Source of the DNA: Parvularcula bermudensis HTCC2503
GTDB taxonomy: Bacteria; Pseudomonadota; Alphaproteobacteria; Caulobacterales; Parvularculaceae
Length of the DNA: 64,000 bases
Direction: 5' to 3'
Assembly: GCF_000152825.2 (NCBI RefSeq)
Contig: NC_014414.1
Span: forward strand, 1,736,001-1,800,000
The translations under genes and the position numbers were made by a program. Below, in pieces: positions 53,604-63,200 of this stretch (position 1 is its first letter; each line of letters opens with the position of its first letter). The notes below the pieces were generated by a model. That model had not been told where the DNA came from and made no database searches. It saw only the letters and a program-made list of their open reading frames with translations.

Positions 53604-55091
53604 ATGGAAATCCGTTTCACCGATGAAATGCCGAAAACCGGGCTGGTGGTTGTGCCGCTGTTTCAGGGCGCTGTCGAAGGTCCCGCCCTCGAGGCCGTGG
53701 ATGCGGCCAGCAACGGGGCTGTGATGCGGGCCGTGAAAGCCGCGAAATTTCGAGGGAAAAGCGGGGAGACGATGACCCTGCCCGGGCCCGTCGGCCTTGA
53801 TGACGCGGTGATCGTGCTGATCGGTCTTGGCAAGGCCGAAGATGTCGAGGCCTCCCTGGCGACGGGGGTCGGCGGGAAAGCCTTCGCCCAGGCGAAAAAT
53901 AATATGGCCAGCGTCAGTCTTCTCATCGACGGCTTGTCGGTCGCCGGTGAGACCGGCGCGACTCTCGCGGTGTCGGCCGCCCTTGGGGCGACGCTACGTG
54001 CCTATGAATTCGGCAAATATAAAAAGAAAACAGCGGCGACGGATCGTGTCGCGGTCGAGCAATTCTCTATCGTCGGGAAAGGCATTGCGCATGCGGCCGA
54101 GGCCTATGAAGCCGAAGCCGCAGTGGCGGAGGGGGTTGCGCTGGCCCGCGATCTGGTCAGTGAGCCGCCGAATGTTCTCCATCCTGAGCATTATGCCGAT
54201 CGGTGCCGTGAACTCGAAAGTCTCGGTGTCAACGTCACCATTTTCGATGAGGCGCAGATGGCCGATCTAGGCATGAATTTGCTGCTTGGGGTCGGGCAGG
54301 GGTCGGTCCGCGGCTCCCGTATGGCGGTGATGGAGTGGAAGGGCGGTGCCGAAGGCGAGGCGCCCATTGCGTTGGTCGGGAAGGGCGTGACCTTCGATAC
54401 TGGGGGGATCAGCCTCAAACCCCCGGCAGGTATGGAAGAGATGAAATTCGATATGGGCGGGTCGGCCGCGGTGGTCGGGGCCATGAAGGCGCTCGCCGGT
54501 CGTAAGGCGAAGGCGAATGTGGTCGGGCTCGTTGGTCTTGTCGAGAACATGCCCGATGGAAACGCGCAGCGACCGGCGGATATCGTCACGTCGATGTCCG
54601 GTCAAACGGTGGAAATTCTCAATACCGATGCGGAGGGGCGGCTCGTCCTGGCCGATGTCCTCACCTATGCGCAAAAGACCTATCACCCCAAGACGATTAT
54701 CGATCTGGCGACCTTGACCGGGGCCATTATCATTGCCCTGGCCCATGATTTTGCAGGTCTTTTTTCAAAAACAGATAGCCTTTCCGAAGCATTGTTGGCG
54801 GCGGCCCATAAAACTGGGGAGGAATTGTGGCGAATGCCTGTCGGAAAAATGCATGACGAAATGATAAAATCCGACGTTGCCGATATGAAGAATGTTGGGG
54901 GAAGAGAGGCGGGGTCTTCGTCCGCTGCAGCTTTTCTTGGAAAATTCATTGAAAATGGTGTAGAATGGGCCCATCTAGATATTGCGGGTACTGCCTGGAC
55001 AAAAAAAGATCTCGATATCTGTCCTAAGGGCGCCACAGGATACGGCGTTCGGCTTCTTGATCGCTTTGTGAGAGAAACTGGCGAGGCGTAA
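53604..55091 (+). CDS. pepA: Leucyl aminopeptidase (M17 family)
   Basis: A 495-residue two-metal aminopeptidase. The C-terminal catalytic domain holds ALVGKGVTFDTGGISLKPPA near residue 258 (Lys and Asp ligands), KFDMGGSAAVVGAMKAL, VGLVENMPDGNAQRPADIV, and the signature NTDAEGRLVLADVLTY near 342 (Asp, Glu, Arg). DLATLTGAIIIALAHDFAGL follows. The N-terminal macro-like domain is residues 1-160. The ATG has AAGGAGG eleven bases upstream. The last 300 bases are visibly less GC-rich than the rest of the gene. PepA in some bacteria also binds DNA; nothing here shows that. Confidence 0.96.
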   Translation: MEIRFTDEMPKTGLVVVPLFQGAVEGPALEAVDAASNGAVMRAVKAAKFRGKSGETMTLPGPVGLDDAVIVLIGLGKAEDVEASLATGVGGKAFAQAKNNMASVSLLIDGLSVAGETGATLAVSAALGATLRAYEFGKYKKKTAATDRVAVEQFSIVGKGIAHAAEAYEAEAAVAEGVALARDLVSEPPNVLHPEHYADRCRELESLGVNVTIFDEAQMADLGMNLLLGVGQGSVRGSRMAVMEWKGGAEGEAPIALVGKGVTFDTGGISLKPPAGMEEMKFDMGGSAAVVGAMKALAGRKAKANVVGLVGLVENMPDGNAQRPADIVTSMSGQTVEILNTDAEGRLVLADVLTYAQKTYHPKTIIDLATLTGAIIIALAHDFAGLFSKTDSLSEALLAAAHKTGEELWRMPVGKMHDEMIKSDVADMKNVGGREAGSSSAAAFLGKFIENGVEWAHLDIAGTAWTKKDLDICPKGATGYGVRLLDRFVRETGEA

Positions 55092-55160
55092 GTCGGCAAG
55101 GTTCGCAAGTGTGTTGAGTGGGTAAAATCTGTATCAGGTGCGTAAATGGAGGAAACAGTC

Positions 55161-55805
55161 ATGAATATGCGACATCGACTTTCTGCTGGTCTTGCGGCTC
55201 TCGCCCTCGGAGTGGGCGGAGCGTCCGTCGCCGCTGCGCAGAATGCTGAGCCTTTTTTGGACTATGAGGCGCTGAAAGCGTCGCTTGCCGACAAGCCACT
55301 TGTGATGAACGCGGATCATGGGGCGGTAGGCTTTGTCGCCACGTCGTTGATCGGTTCGAAAGTTCGCGGCAGCTTTCAGGATTTCACGATGACCATGTCT
55401 GGGGGTGAGGGGGGACAGATCCTCGTCAGCGCGGAGTTCCGTGTCCCGACGATGGAGATCAATCGCCGTCGTAATCTCGTGATGAGCGAAGATTTTCTGT
55501 ATGCTGATCGGTATGATACCATCACCTATCGTGGGGCGCTCGACCCCGATAGCCTGATAGATGATACGCCGATGACCGGGGTCGTTCTTGGTGAATTGAC
55601 GCTCCGCGGCACGTCTCAGCCAACGCAGCTCATCGTTGATCTGACCTGCGACGATATCGTTGATTGTCCTGCTTCCAGCCTCGTCATCAATGGGGTCATG
55701 GAAATCAATCGACAGGATTTCGGTATCACGTCCATGCCTGGTATCGTGCGCAACGAAATCGAAATCCCGATCGGCGGTCATTTCCGTCCGCAAGTCACGG
55801 ATTGA
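55161..55805 (+). CDS. YceI family periplasmic protein, copy 1
   Basis: A 214-residue exported protein: signal peptide MNMRHRLSAGLAALALGVGG with cleavage near AAAQ, then the YceI beta-barrel: NADHGAVGFVATSLIGSKVR, GSFQDFTMTMSG, EFRVPTMEINRRRNLVMSED and ELTLRGTSQPTQLIVDLTCD. YceI proteins bind isoprenoids such as ubiquinone or lipids. The start is the ATG at 55161, five codons inside the frame, because GGAGG stands nine bases before it. A paralogue follows 160 bases downstream with the same leader GGAGGAAACAG. Confidence 0.85.
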   Translation: MNMRHRLSAGLAALALGVGGASVAAAQNAEPFLDYEALKASLADKPLVMNADHGAVGFVATSLIGSKVRGSFQDFTMTMSGGEGGQILVSAEFRVPTMEINRRRNLVMSEDFLYADRYDTITYRGALDPDSLIDDTPMTGVVLGELTLRGTSQPTQLIVDLTCDDIVDCPASSLVINGVMEINRQDFGITSMPGIVRNEIEIPIGGHFRPQVTD

Positions 55806-55965
55806 TGACGGGCGAATAGGTCCCAATAGTGCCCAACAAGGTGACCGTGTCAAGGAAAACGCGGTTACTGACGTTCTTGTCTTGACGGCGCCAGGGGTTC
55901 TTGGAAAACTAACAACCTAAATTGACGGCAACCATTAAAAAAACGCCGTTGTGGAGGAAACAGAT

Positions 55966-56625
55966 ATGTTGACGAAAAGATTTTCGACCGTCCTGTCGGC
56001 GGCTCTCATGGGTGTTGCTGGCTTTGCGCTGGCGGCAGGGAATGCGAATGCGGGTGCCGCCGCCGCCGTAAGTTCAGAATTTGCGAGCCGGATGCATGCC
56101 ACCGTGGCAACGGCGCCGATGACGATGGCCGAGGACACTGGCTCGATTGGCTTTGTGGCCTCCCAGCTCGTCGGCGGCAACGTCAAAGGGCAATTTACCG
56201 ATTTCGACGCCGTGGTCAGCGAAGACAGCACTGGCCGCCTGTTTCTCTCGGCGAAGCTCAATGTGCCGACCGTTGAGGTGAATAAATTCCGTGGGATCGT
56301 CATGGGCGACGGTTTCTTCGCGGCGGATGAGTATCCTGAGATTTATTATGAGGGGTACGTCGATCTCGAAGGGGTATCGCCCAATGGCGAGGGGACGGCG
56401 ATCGTGAATGGCAACCTCACCATCCGTGATATTTCCAATCCTGCGCAGATCACGCTCAGCATCGATTGCGCCGGTCGGACGAGTTGCCCCGAGCAAGGGC
56501 TGACCGTCGTCGGTGACATGAAAATCGACCGTCAGGCATTCGGGATGAACGGCATGCCCGGTCTGGTCCGTGACGAACTCGTGATCCCGATTTCCGGCAG
56601 TCTGCTTCCGCAGGTGGCTCAATAA
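55966..56625 (+). CDS. YceI family periplasmic protein, copy 2
   Basis: A 219-residue exported paralogue of the preceding gene. Signal peptide MLTKRFSTVLSAALMGVAGF, cleavage near ANA; barrel segments EDTGSIGFVASQLVGGNVKG, QFTDFDAVVSEDSTG, KLNVPTVEVNKFRGIVMGDG, NLTIRDISNPAQITLSIDCA. Both copies share the ending FGM/ITSMPGIVRNE-type motif (here NGMPGLVRDELVIPISG). The leader GGAGGAAACAG before the ATG is identical in the first copy, supporting tandem duplication. Its TAA stop overlaps the ATA that probably starts glk. Confidence 0.85.
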   Translation: MLTKRFSTVLSAALMGVAGFALAAGNANAGAAAAVSSEFASRMHATVATAPMTMAEDTGSIGFVASQLVGGNVKGQFTDFDAVVSEDSTGRLFLSAKLNVPTVEVNKFRGIVMGDGFFAADEYPEIYYEGYVDLEGVSPNGEGTAIVNGNLTIRDISNPAQITLSIDCAGRTSCPEQGLTVVGDMKIDRQAFGMNGMPGLVRDELVIPISGSLLPQVAQ

Positions 56626-57620
56626 GATCGGCAGCCGGGCATTCCCTCCTCGCCGATATTGGCGGGACGAACGCCCGGTTCGCTTTTCGTGACCCGATGG
56701 GGCGAACGGTCTTTGCCGTTCGCCTCAAGGCGCGCGAATATCCCACTTTTGAAGAAGCGGTGGGAACCGCGATCGAGCATGCCGGTGTGCGGCCCGAATG
56801 GGCTGCCATTGCGGTGGCCGGTCCGGTTGAGAATGATCGAGCCCAGTTTACCAATGTGGATTGGTCTGTGAGCGCCGACTCCCTGCGGTCACACTTTGCC
56901 TTTTCAGAAGTCCATCTGCTGAACGATTTCGAAGCTCTCGGCCATTATGCGGCGACCCCCGATCCGTCTGGGCTTTTCGTGCTGCGCCGTGGACATCCGA
57001 GCTCTGGCGCGCCGAGGCTCGTCATGGGGCCCGGATCGGGCCTTGGTCAGTCCATCGCGATCCCGCGGGCGGGCCCCTTCGCCCCCTCGGTGATTGCCGC
57101 GGAGGGGGGGCATACCTTCCTACCCATTGCGACCGATGACGAGGACCGCCTGCGTGGTCGGCTTCACGCGGCGTTAGGTCACGCACCGACGACGGAGAAT
57201 GTACTTTCGGGCAGTGGGCTTATGCGGCTCACGAGCGCGATGCTCGGGGAGAATGCAGCGGCCTATCCCAGTGCGGCGGCGTTGACCGGCGCGGCTCTTA
57301 ACGGGGACGAGGCAGCTCGTCGGGTGACGACGCAATTCTTCAATTTTCTCGGCTCGGCCGTCCGTAATGCCCTTTATGCCACGGGGGCACGGGGGGGCGT
57401 TTTCCTGGCGGGCGGGATCGTCCCGCGATTGATCCCCCTTATTGCCGAAAGCCAGTTCCTCTCCCGTGTGACCGAAAACGATCCGTGCGGCGCTTATCTC
57501 GCAAACATCCCTATCACTGTGATCGTCGCCGAGGGGGCCGCGCTCGATGGTGCCTGGCGCGCCCTCGCGGCACATCGCTCTCTTTCAGGGGCGAACGGGG
57601 CCGCCCTCGGCTTCGCCTGA
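56622..57620 (+). CDS. glk: Glucokinase, apparently started at ATA
   Basis: Phosphorylates glucose with ATP. The first canonical start codon is ATG 56697, but the phosphate-1 motif of the family, SLLADIGGTNARFAFRDP, is encoded upstream of it at 56643-56696. That frame has no ATG, GTG or TTG between the stop TGA at 56571 and 56697. An in-frame ATA at 56622 overlaps the preceding TAA stop as ATAA and gives 332 residues, close to E. coli Glk (321). Other motifs: IAVAGPVENDRAQFTNVDW, LLNDFEALGHYA, GPGSGLGQSIAI, EGGHTFLP and GGVFLAGGIVPRL. A start at 56697 would leave 307 residues without the ATP-binding loop. Family is sure; the start is not. Confidence 0.82.
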   Translation: MRSAAGHSLLADIGGTNARFAFRDPMGRTVFAVRLKAREYPTFEEAVGTAIEHAGVRPEWAAIAVAGPVENDRAQFTNVDWSVSADSLRSHFAFSEVHLLNDFEALGHYAATPDPSGLFVLRRGHPSSGAPRLVMGPGSGLGQSIAIPRAGPFAPSVIAAEGGHTFLPIATDDEDRLRGRLHAALGHAPTTENVLSGSGLMRLTSAMLGENAAAYPSAAALTGAALNGDEAARRVTTQFFNFLGSAVRNALYATGARGGVFLAGGIVPRLIPLIAESQFLSRVTENDPCGAYLANIPITVIVAEGAALDGAWRALAAHRSLSGANGAALGFA

Positions 57621-57665
57621 GGGGGGGGGCGGTCGAGCGCTCCTTCCCCGCAGATCTCCCCTCGG

Positions 57666-60002
57666 CTATCCCGCCGCGTCCGCCGATTGAAGAAATGTCG
57701 CGATCACTTTTTTCTGCCCTGCTTTTTCGAAGGCGACATCCACCTTGTTGCCTTCAAGGGCCGTGACTTCGCCATAGCCGAACTTTTGATGGAAAACCCG
57801 ATCGCCCAGGGCAAACGGGCTGCTTCCCGGTGTGCTCGACGCCACAAGGCGCGCTGCGCCCTCAAGGGCTGGGGCGGTGCTGGCCCCTCTTGCCCGTTGG
57901 GCCCGCTGCCAGCCAGGGGTGCGATAGCTGCGCTCGGGGTCGGCGGCGATATCTGCAAAGCGGGAATAGGCAGGCAGCTCGGCGGCTTTCACCCCATAGA
58001 GACCGGGCTCGGACAGAACCTCGATTTCCTTCTCCGGTAGTTCATCAATGAAGCGCGAGGGGAGACTGGACTGCCAACGGCCATAGACCTGTCGATTCGC
58101 CGCAAAGCTGATATGGCATCTCTCCCGCGCCCGGGTCACGCCGACATAGGCCAGGCGTCGTTCTTCCTCGAGGCCCACCTGGCCATTATCGTTGATCGCC
58201 CTGCCTGAAGGGAAGATATCCTCCTCCCATCCCGGCAGGAAGACGACCGGAAATTCAAGACCCTTTGCGGCGTGGAGAGTCATCAACCATACCTGCCCCT
58301 CGCCGGTGTCGCCACTGCGTTCGGCCACGAGGCTCACATGGTCGAGATAGCCTTCGAGGGTTTCAAACTCCTCCGCCGCCTGAACCAATTCCTTGAGATT
58401 TTCCAGCTTCCCCTGGGCCTGGGCGGTCTTGGAGGCTTTCCAAAAGGCGATATAGCCGGATTCCTCAAGCACCGTCTCGACAAGGCGCCCTGGCGCCAGA
58501 TCCGCCGCCGCGCTGCGCCAGCGGGCGATATTGTCCAAGAACTCCTTCAGAGCCGAGCGGCTTTTCCCTTTAAGTTCATTCGTTTCGAGGAGCGCCGCGC
58601 CCGCAGCGGACAGGCTGGCGCCCATCTGACGTGCCACTTGCGACAGCTGGGTCAGCGTTTTGTCGCCAAAGCCGCGCCGTGGCTTGTTGATGATACGGCT
58701 AAAGCTGAGATCATCGTCGGGATTCCGCACCAGCCGCAGATAGGCGAGGGCGTCGCGTGTCTCTTCGCGTTCGTAGAATCGCGGACCGCCAACAACCTTG
58801 TAGGGCAGACCGGCGGTGTTCAACCTTTCTTCAAAGGCGCGCATTTGGAACGATGCCCGGACGAGTATGGCAATGTCGGAGAGGGAGCGGCCCTTGACCT
58901 GGGCCGCTTCGATCTCATCGCAAATCACGCGCGCTTCTTCCGGGGCATCCCATACGCCGCGCAGGGTCACGGCCGCCCCGTGGTCGGCATCGGTCCATAA
59001 TGTCTTACCAAGCCGATCCTTGTTATGGCTAATTATATGGGTCGCTGCGGACAATATGGCGCCGGTGGACCGATAATTCTGCTCAAGGCGGATCACTTTG
59101 GCCCCTTGAAAATCCTTCTCGAACCGGAGGATATTTTCGACTTCGGCTCCCCGCCAGCCATAGATCGACTGGTCATCGTCACCGACCACACAGATATTCC
59201 CGCCACTCCGTCCTTCGTCGTCGGTTCCCAAGAGGCGCAACCAAAGATACTGGGCAATATTGGTGTCCTGATATTCATCGACCATGATGTATCGGAAACG
59301 GCGGCGAAAGGCGTTGAGAATATCCGTCTCTTGACGAAAAATCGTCAGGTTATGGACTAAGAGATCGCCGAAATCCGCGGCATTGAAGGTTCGAAGCCGT
59401 TCTTGATAAGCAGTATATAGATCGATGGCACGACCGTCGGCAAATTGGAAGGCATCGTCCTTGGGCACCTCTTCTGGACGTAGCCCACGGTTCTTCCAAG
59501 CGTCGAGAACGCCGGCAAGGCCACGCCCCGGCCATCGCTTTTCATCCACGCCGGCCGCGGAGATCACTTGCTTGCACAGCCGGATCTGATCGTCTGTGTC
59601 GATGATCGTGAAGGCGGGGGTCAGCCCGACAAGTTCGGCATGGCGGCGCAGAATGAGCGCGGCAACCGAGTGAAAGGTGCCCATCCATCGCATCCCTTCG
59701 ACCTGATCACCGACCAGGACCCCAACGCGCTCGCGCATTTCTCGGGCGGCCTTATTGGTGAAGGTCACGGCGAGGAGGTCCCACGGATTGGCTCGGCCAG
59801 AGATCAACAGATGGGCAAGCCGAGTGGTGAGGGCGCGGGTCTTCCCCGTTCCCGCTCCGGCCAGCATCAAGACCGGCCCCTCGGTGGTGAGCACAGCCTC
59901 TTTCTGGGGGGGATTGAGCCCCTCCAGATAGGCGGGAGCATCCGAGGCGGTGGGGGTAAGACCCGACAGGGCCCGTTCTGTGAGGGAAGCCATAGGCTTC
60001 AT
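57666..60002 (-). CDS. uvrD: ATP-dependent UvrD/PcrA-type DNA helicase
   Basis: A 778-residue superfamily 1A helicase for nucleotide excision and mismatch repair. Q-motif LNPPQKEAVLTTEGPVLMLA then Walker A GAGTGKTRALTTRL near residue 50, motif II VDEYQDTNIAQYLWLR near 242, motif III VVGDDDQSIYGWRGAEVENI near 278, motif IV LEQNYRSTGAILSAA, motif V MTLHAAKGLEFPVVFLPGWE near 577 and motif VI YVGVTRARERCHISFA. The C-terminal Tudor-like domain, LGDRVFHQKFGYGEVTALEG, is shared with PcrA and UvrD and binds RNA polymerase. It converges on glk. Confidence 0.94.
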   Translation of the reverse strand: MKPMASLTERALSGLTPTASDAPAYLEGLNPPQKEAVLTTEGPVLMLAGAGTGKTRALTTRLAHLLISGRANPWDLLAVTFTNKAAREMRERVGVLVGDQVEGMRWMGTFHSVAALILRRHAELVGLTPAFTIIDTDDQIRLCKQVISAAGVDEKRWPGRGLAGVLDAWKNRGLRPEEVPKDDAFQFADGRAIDLYTAYQERLRTFNAADFGDLLVHNLTIFRQETDILNAFRRRFRYIMVDEYQDTNIAQYLWLRLLGTDDEGRSGGNICVVGDDDQSIYGWRGAEVENILRFEKDFQGAKVIRLEQNYRSTGAILSAATHIISHNKDRLGKTLWTDADHGAAVTLRGVWDAPEEARVICDEIEAAQVKGRSLSDIAILVRASFQMRAFEERLNTAGLPYKVVGGPRFYEREETRDALAYLRLVRNPDDDLSFSRIINKPRRGFGDKTLTQLSQVARQMGASLSAAGAALLETNELKGKSRSALKEFLDNIARWRSAAADLAPGRLVETVLEESGYIAFWKASKTAQAQGKLENLKELVQAAEEFETLEGYLDHVSLVAERSGDTGEGQVWLMTLHAAKGLEFPVVFLPGWEEDIFPSGRAINDNGQVGLEEERRLAYVGVTRARERCHISFAANRQVYGRWQSSLPSRFIDELPEKEIEVLSEPGLYGVKAAELPAYSRFADIAADPERSYRTPGWQRAQRARGASTAPALEGAARLVASSTPGSSPFALGDRVFHQKFGYGEVTALEGNKVDVAFEKAGQKKVIATFLQSADAAG

Positions 60003-60119
60003 ATAGGGCGATCCGCGTTGGCCCCGCTAGCCCCGAACAAGAACAAACTGAAAACAACGCTTGCGAGAGGGGTTGGAACAGGATAGGAACACGTAGGGAA
60101 CAAAAAGGGATAGACTACC

Positions 60120-60221
60120 ATGAATTCATCACCCACCATCGACCGCGTCCTCCTTCGCCTCCGCGATCTCGCTGGATTTGCCGTCTTGCTCGGCGTCATT
60201 GCGATCAACTTCGTCGCCTAG
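60120..60221 (+). CDS. Candidate 33-residue membrane microprotein
   Basis: A short frame: MNSSPTIDRVLLRLRDLAGF followed by AVLLGVIAINFVA and TAG. The N-terminus is polar with three arginines, and residues 18-33 form one hydrophobic helix. Almost every codon ends in C or G, matching the coding bias of the neighbours, and AAGGGAT lies before the ATG. It stands alone between the divergent uvrD-like gene and dnaE, in what is otherwise promoter space. Support is codon bias and topology only; no homologue is known to me. Confidence 0.5.
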   Translation: MNSSPTIDRVLLRLRDLAGFAVLLGVIAINFVA

Positions 60222-60277
60222 GGGAGTGTTGATAATCCGTCCCTGGTGACGCGGGAGAAGAAGGGCATAGTGTGGCA

Positions 60278-63200
60278 ATGGCTAAGACATTTGTTCATCT
60301 CCACCTCCACTCGTCCTATTCGCTGGCGGAGGGGGCTATTCCCGTATCGAAGGCGCTTCAGCTGGCCAAGGGCCATCAAATGCCCGCCCTCGCGGTGACG
60401 GATACGAATAATCTGTTCGGCGCTCTTGAAGTGGCGGAGATCTTGAGTGCGGAGGGGGTCCAGCCGATCCCCGGCATTGAGCTGAAAGTGGCGACGGAAT
60501 CGGCGGAGCCAGTGCGTGACGAGGCGGGTAATCTCGCCTCTATTGTTCTCCTCGCGCAAAATGCAGTCGGGTTCGAACGATTGATGGCCCTGTCCAGCGA
60601 GGCGTTTTTGACCCCGCTTGAGGGAGAAACGACCGGTGTGCCGCTCTCGGCAGTTCTTCAAAGGACAGAGGGCTTGATTTGTCTGTCCGGCGGGGCCCTC
60701 GGCCCGATCGATCGGTTGCTGGCGGAGGGACGGTGTTCTGAGGCGCTGGCGCTTCTCGATCGGATGGCGGCAGCTTTTCCCCAACGGTTCTATGTCGAAT
60801 TACAACGTCATCCGCACCATGATCGGACGGATCAGCAAGGGCGGTATCCGGAGGAGCGCGCGTTGGTCGAGGCGGCCTATGCGCGATCCTTACCCATAGT
60901 GGCGACCAACAATGTGTATTTCCCAAGTCCCGCAGATCATGCGGCCCATGATGCTTTGCTCTGTATTGCGGGGGGGCGATATCTGAGCGAGGTCGATCGT
61001 CGGCTGGTCAGCGAAGATCATTATTTTAAGAGCGCCGAAGAGATGTCGGGGCTGTTCAAGGACCTGCCCGAGGCGATCGAGACCACGGTGGAGGTCGCCC
61101 AGCGGTGCGCTTTCCGGCCCCGCACACACCAACCGATCCTGCCCAGTTTTGCCGGCGACTTGGCCGGGGAGGTCGCGGAGCTTCGCCGTCAGGCCGAGGA
61201 AGGCCTTGCAGCCCGACTGGCCGACATCCCAGCCGCAGCGCCGCACCAAGACTATTATGACCGATTGGAGCGGGAGCTTGGGATCATCGAAAAGATGGGA
61301 TTCCCCGGCTATTTTCTCATCGTTGCTGATTTTATTCAGTGGGCGAAATCGGCGGGAATTCCCGTGGGGCCGGGCCGGGGGTCCGGCGCAGGGTCACTCG
61401 TGGCCTACGCGTTGACGATCACCGACCTTGATCCCTTGCGGTTTCATCTTCTCTTCGAACGGTTCCTCAACCCCGAGCGGGTGTCGATGCCGGATTTCGA
61501 TATCGATTTTTGCCAGGATCGTCGCGATGAAGTGATCGCCTATGTCCGTGACCGCTACGGGGCCGACAGGGTCGCCCAGATCATCACCTTCGGTAAGTTG
61601 CAGGCCCGGGCGGTCCTGCGGGATGTGGGGCGGGTGCTGCAAATGCCTTTCGGGCAAGTTGATCGGCTGTGTAAGATGGTGCCGAACAATCCCGCCAATC
61701 CCGTGACGCTCAAAGAGGCGGTCGATGGCGAACCCCGGTTTCGGGAGGAGCGCGAGCGCGACCCGATGGTGGGAACGCTGATCGATACGGCCCTCAGACT
61801 TGAGGGGCTCTATCGACATGCGTCGACCCATGCGGCGGGCGTAGTTATCGGTGATCGTCCGTTGACAGAGCTTGTGCCTCTCTATCGTGATTCGCGGTCG
61901 GACATGCCCGCTACGCAATACAACATGAAATGGGTGGAGCCGGCCGGACTGGTCAAGTTCGACTTCCTCGGTCTCAAAACGCTGACGGTCATTCAACGCG
62001 CCTTGGATTTTCTCAAGGCGGATGGGACCGATCTCGATATTTCAGCGATACCGCTCGACGATCCGGCTACTTACGATATGTTGGGCCGTGGGGCGGCGAT
62101 CGGTGTGTTCCAGCTTGAATCTGCGGGTATGCGGGCGACCCTTAAGGGGCTGCAAGCGGATTGTCTCGAAGATATCATCGCGCTGGTCTCGCTCTATCGT
62201 CCGGGGCCGATGGATAATATCCCTACCTATATCGAGCGGAAGGCGGGGCGGGAGCCGCCCGATTATCTTCATCCCCTTCTCGAGGACGTCCTGAAAGAAA
62301 CCTATGGGGTCATCATCTACCAAGAGCAGGTGATGCAGATCGCCCAAATTCTCGCCGGCTATTCCCTCGGCGAGGCCGATCTTCTGCGTCGCGCCATGGG
62401 CAAGAAGAAAAAGGAGGAGATGGACAAGCAGAAGATCCGATTTGTCGACGGGGCGGCCGAGAAGGGCGTGTCGGCGGCGAAGGCCGAGGGGATCTTCGAA
62501 CTGGTCGCCAAATTTGCGGGCTATGGGTTCAACAAATCCCACGCGGCCGCTTATGCATGGGTGAGCTATCAGACAGCCTATTTGAAAGCGAACCACCCCG
62601 CGGCCTTTTTGGCGGCGTCGATGTCGCTTGATCAGTCGCTCACTGACAAACTTTCAGTCTTCGTGGCTGAGGCGAAGCGGTGCGGCGTCGTGGTGGAGCC
62701 GCCCTGTGTGAACGAGTCTCAAGCGGACTTTGCCGTCTCGGGCGAGACATTACGGTACGCGCTTGGGGCGCTCAAAAATGTCGGGGCCGAAGGGATGCAG
62801 GTGCTGACCACCGAACGCGCGCGCGGCGGCCCTTTTCGGGATCTCTATGATCTCGCTGAACGGGTGGATCTTCGAAAAGTCGGAAAGCGGAGCCTTGAGC
62901 AATTGGCGCGGGCGGGGGCCTTCGATGCGCTGGGGGTCGATCGGGCATCCGCGATGGCTGCGGCGGATTTCTTGTTGCGGTACTCGGCGGCGGCGGCCGA
63001 GGAGCGCGGTAGTGCCCAGGCGGGACTTTTCGGCGGCATGGCGGAGGGGGAGAGCCTTGCTCGGCCCGCCCTGCCCCAGTGTCCGCCCTGGCCGAATGTT
63101 GAGCGTCTCGAGCAGGAGAGGACCGCCCTTGGGTTTTATATGAGCGGGCATCCGCTTGATGATTTCGACTCCCTCCTGGCGGCGAAGGGGGCGGTCTCTT

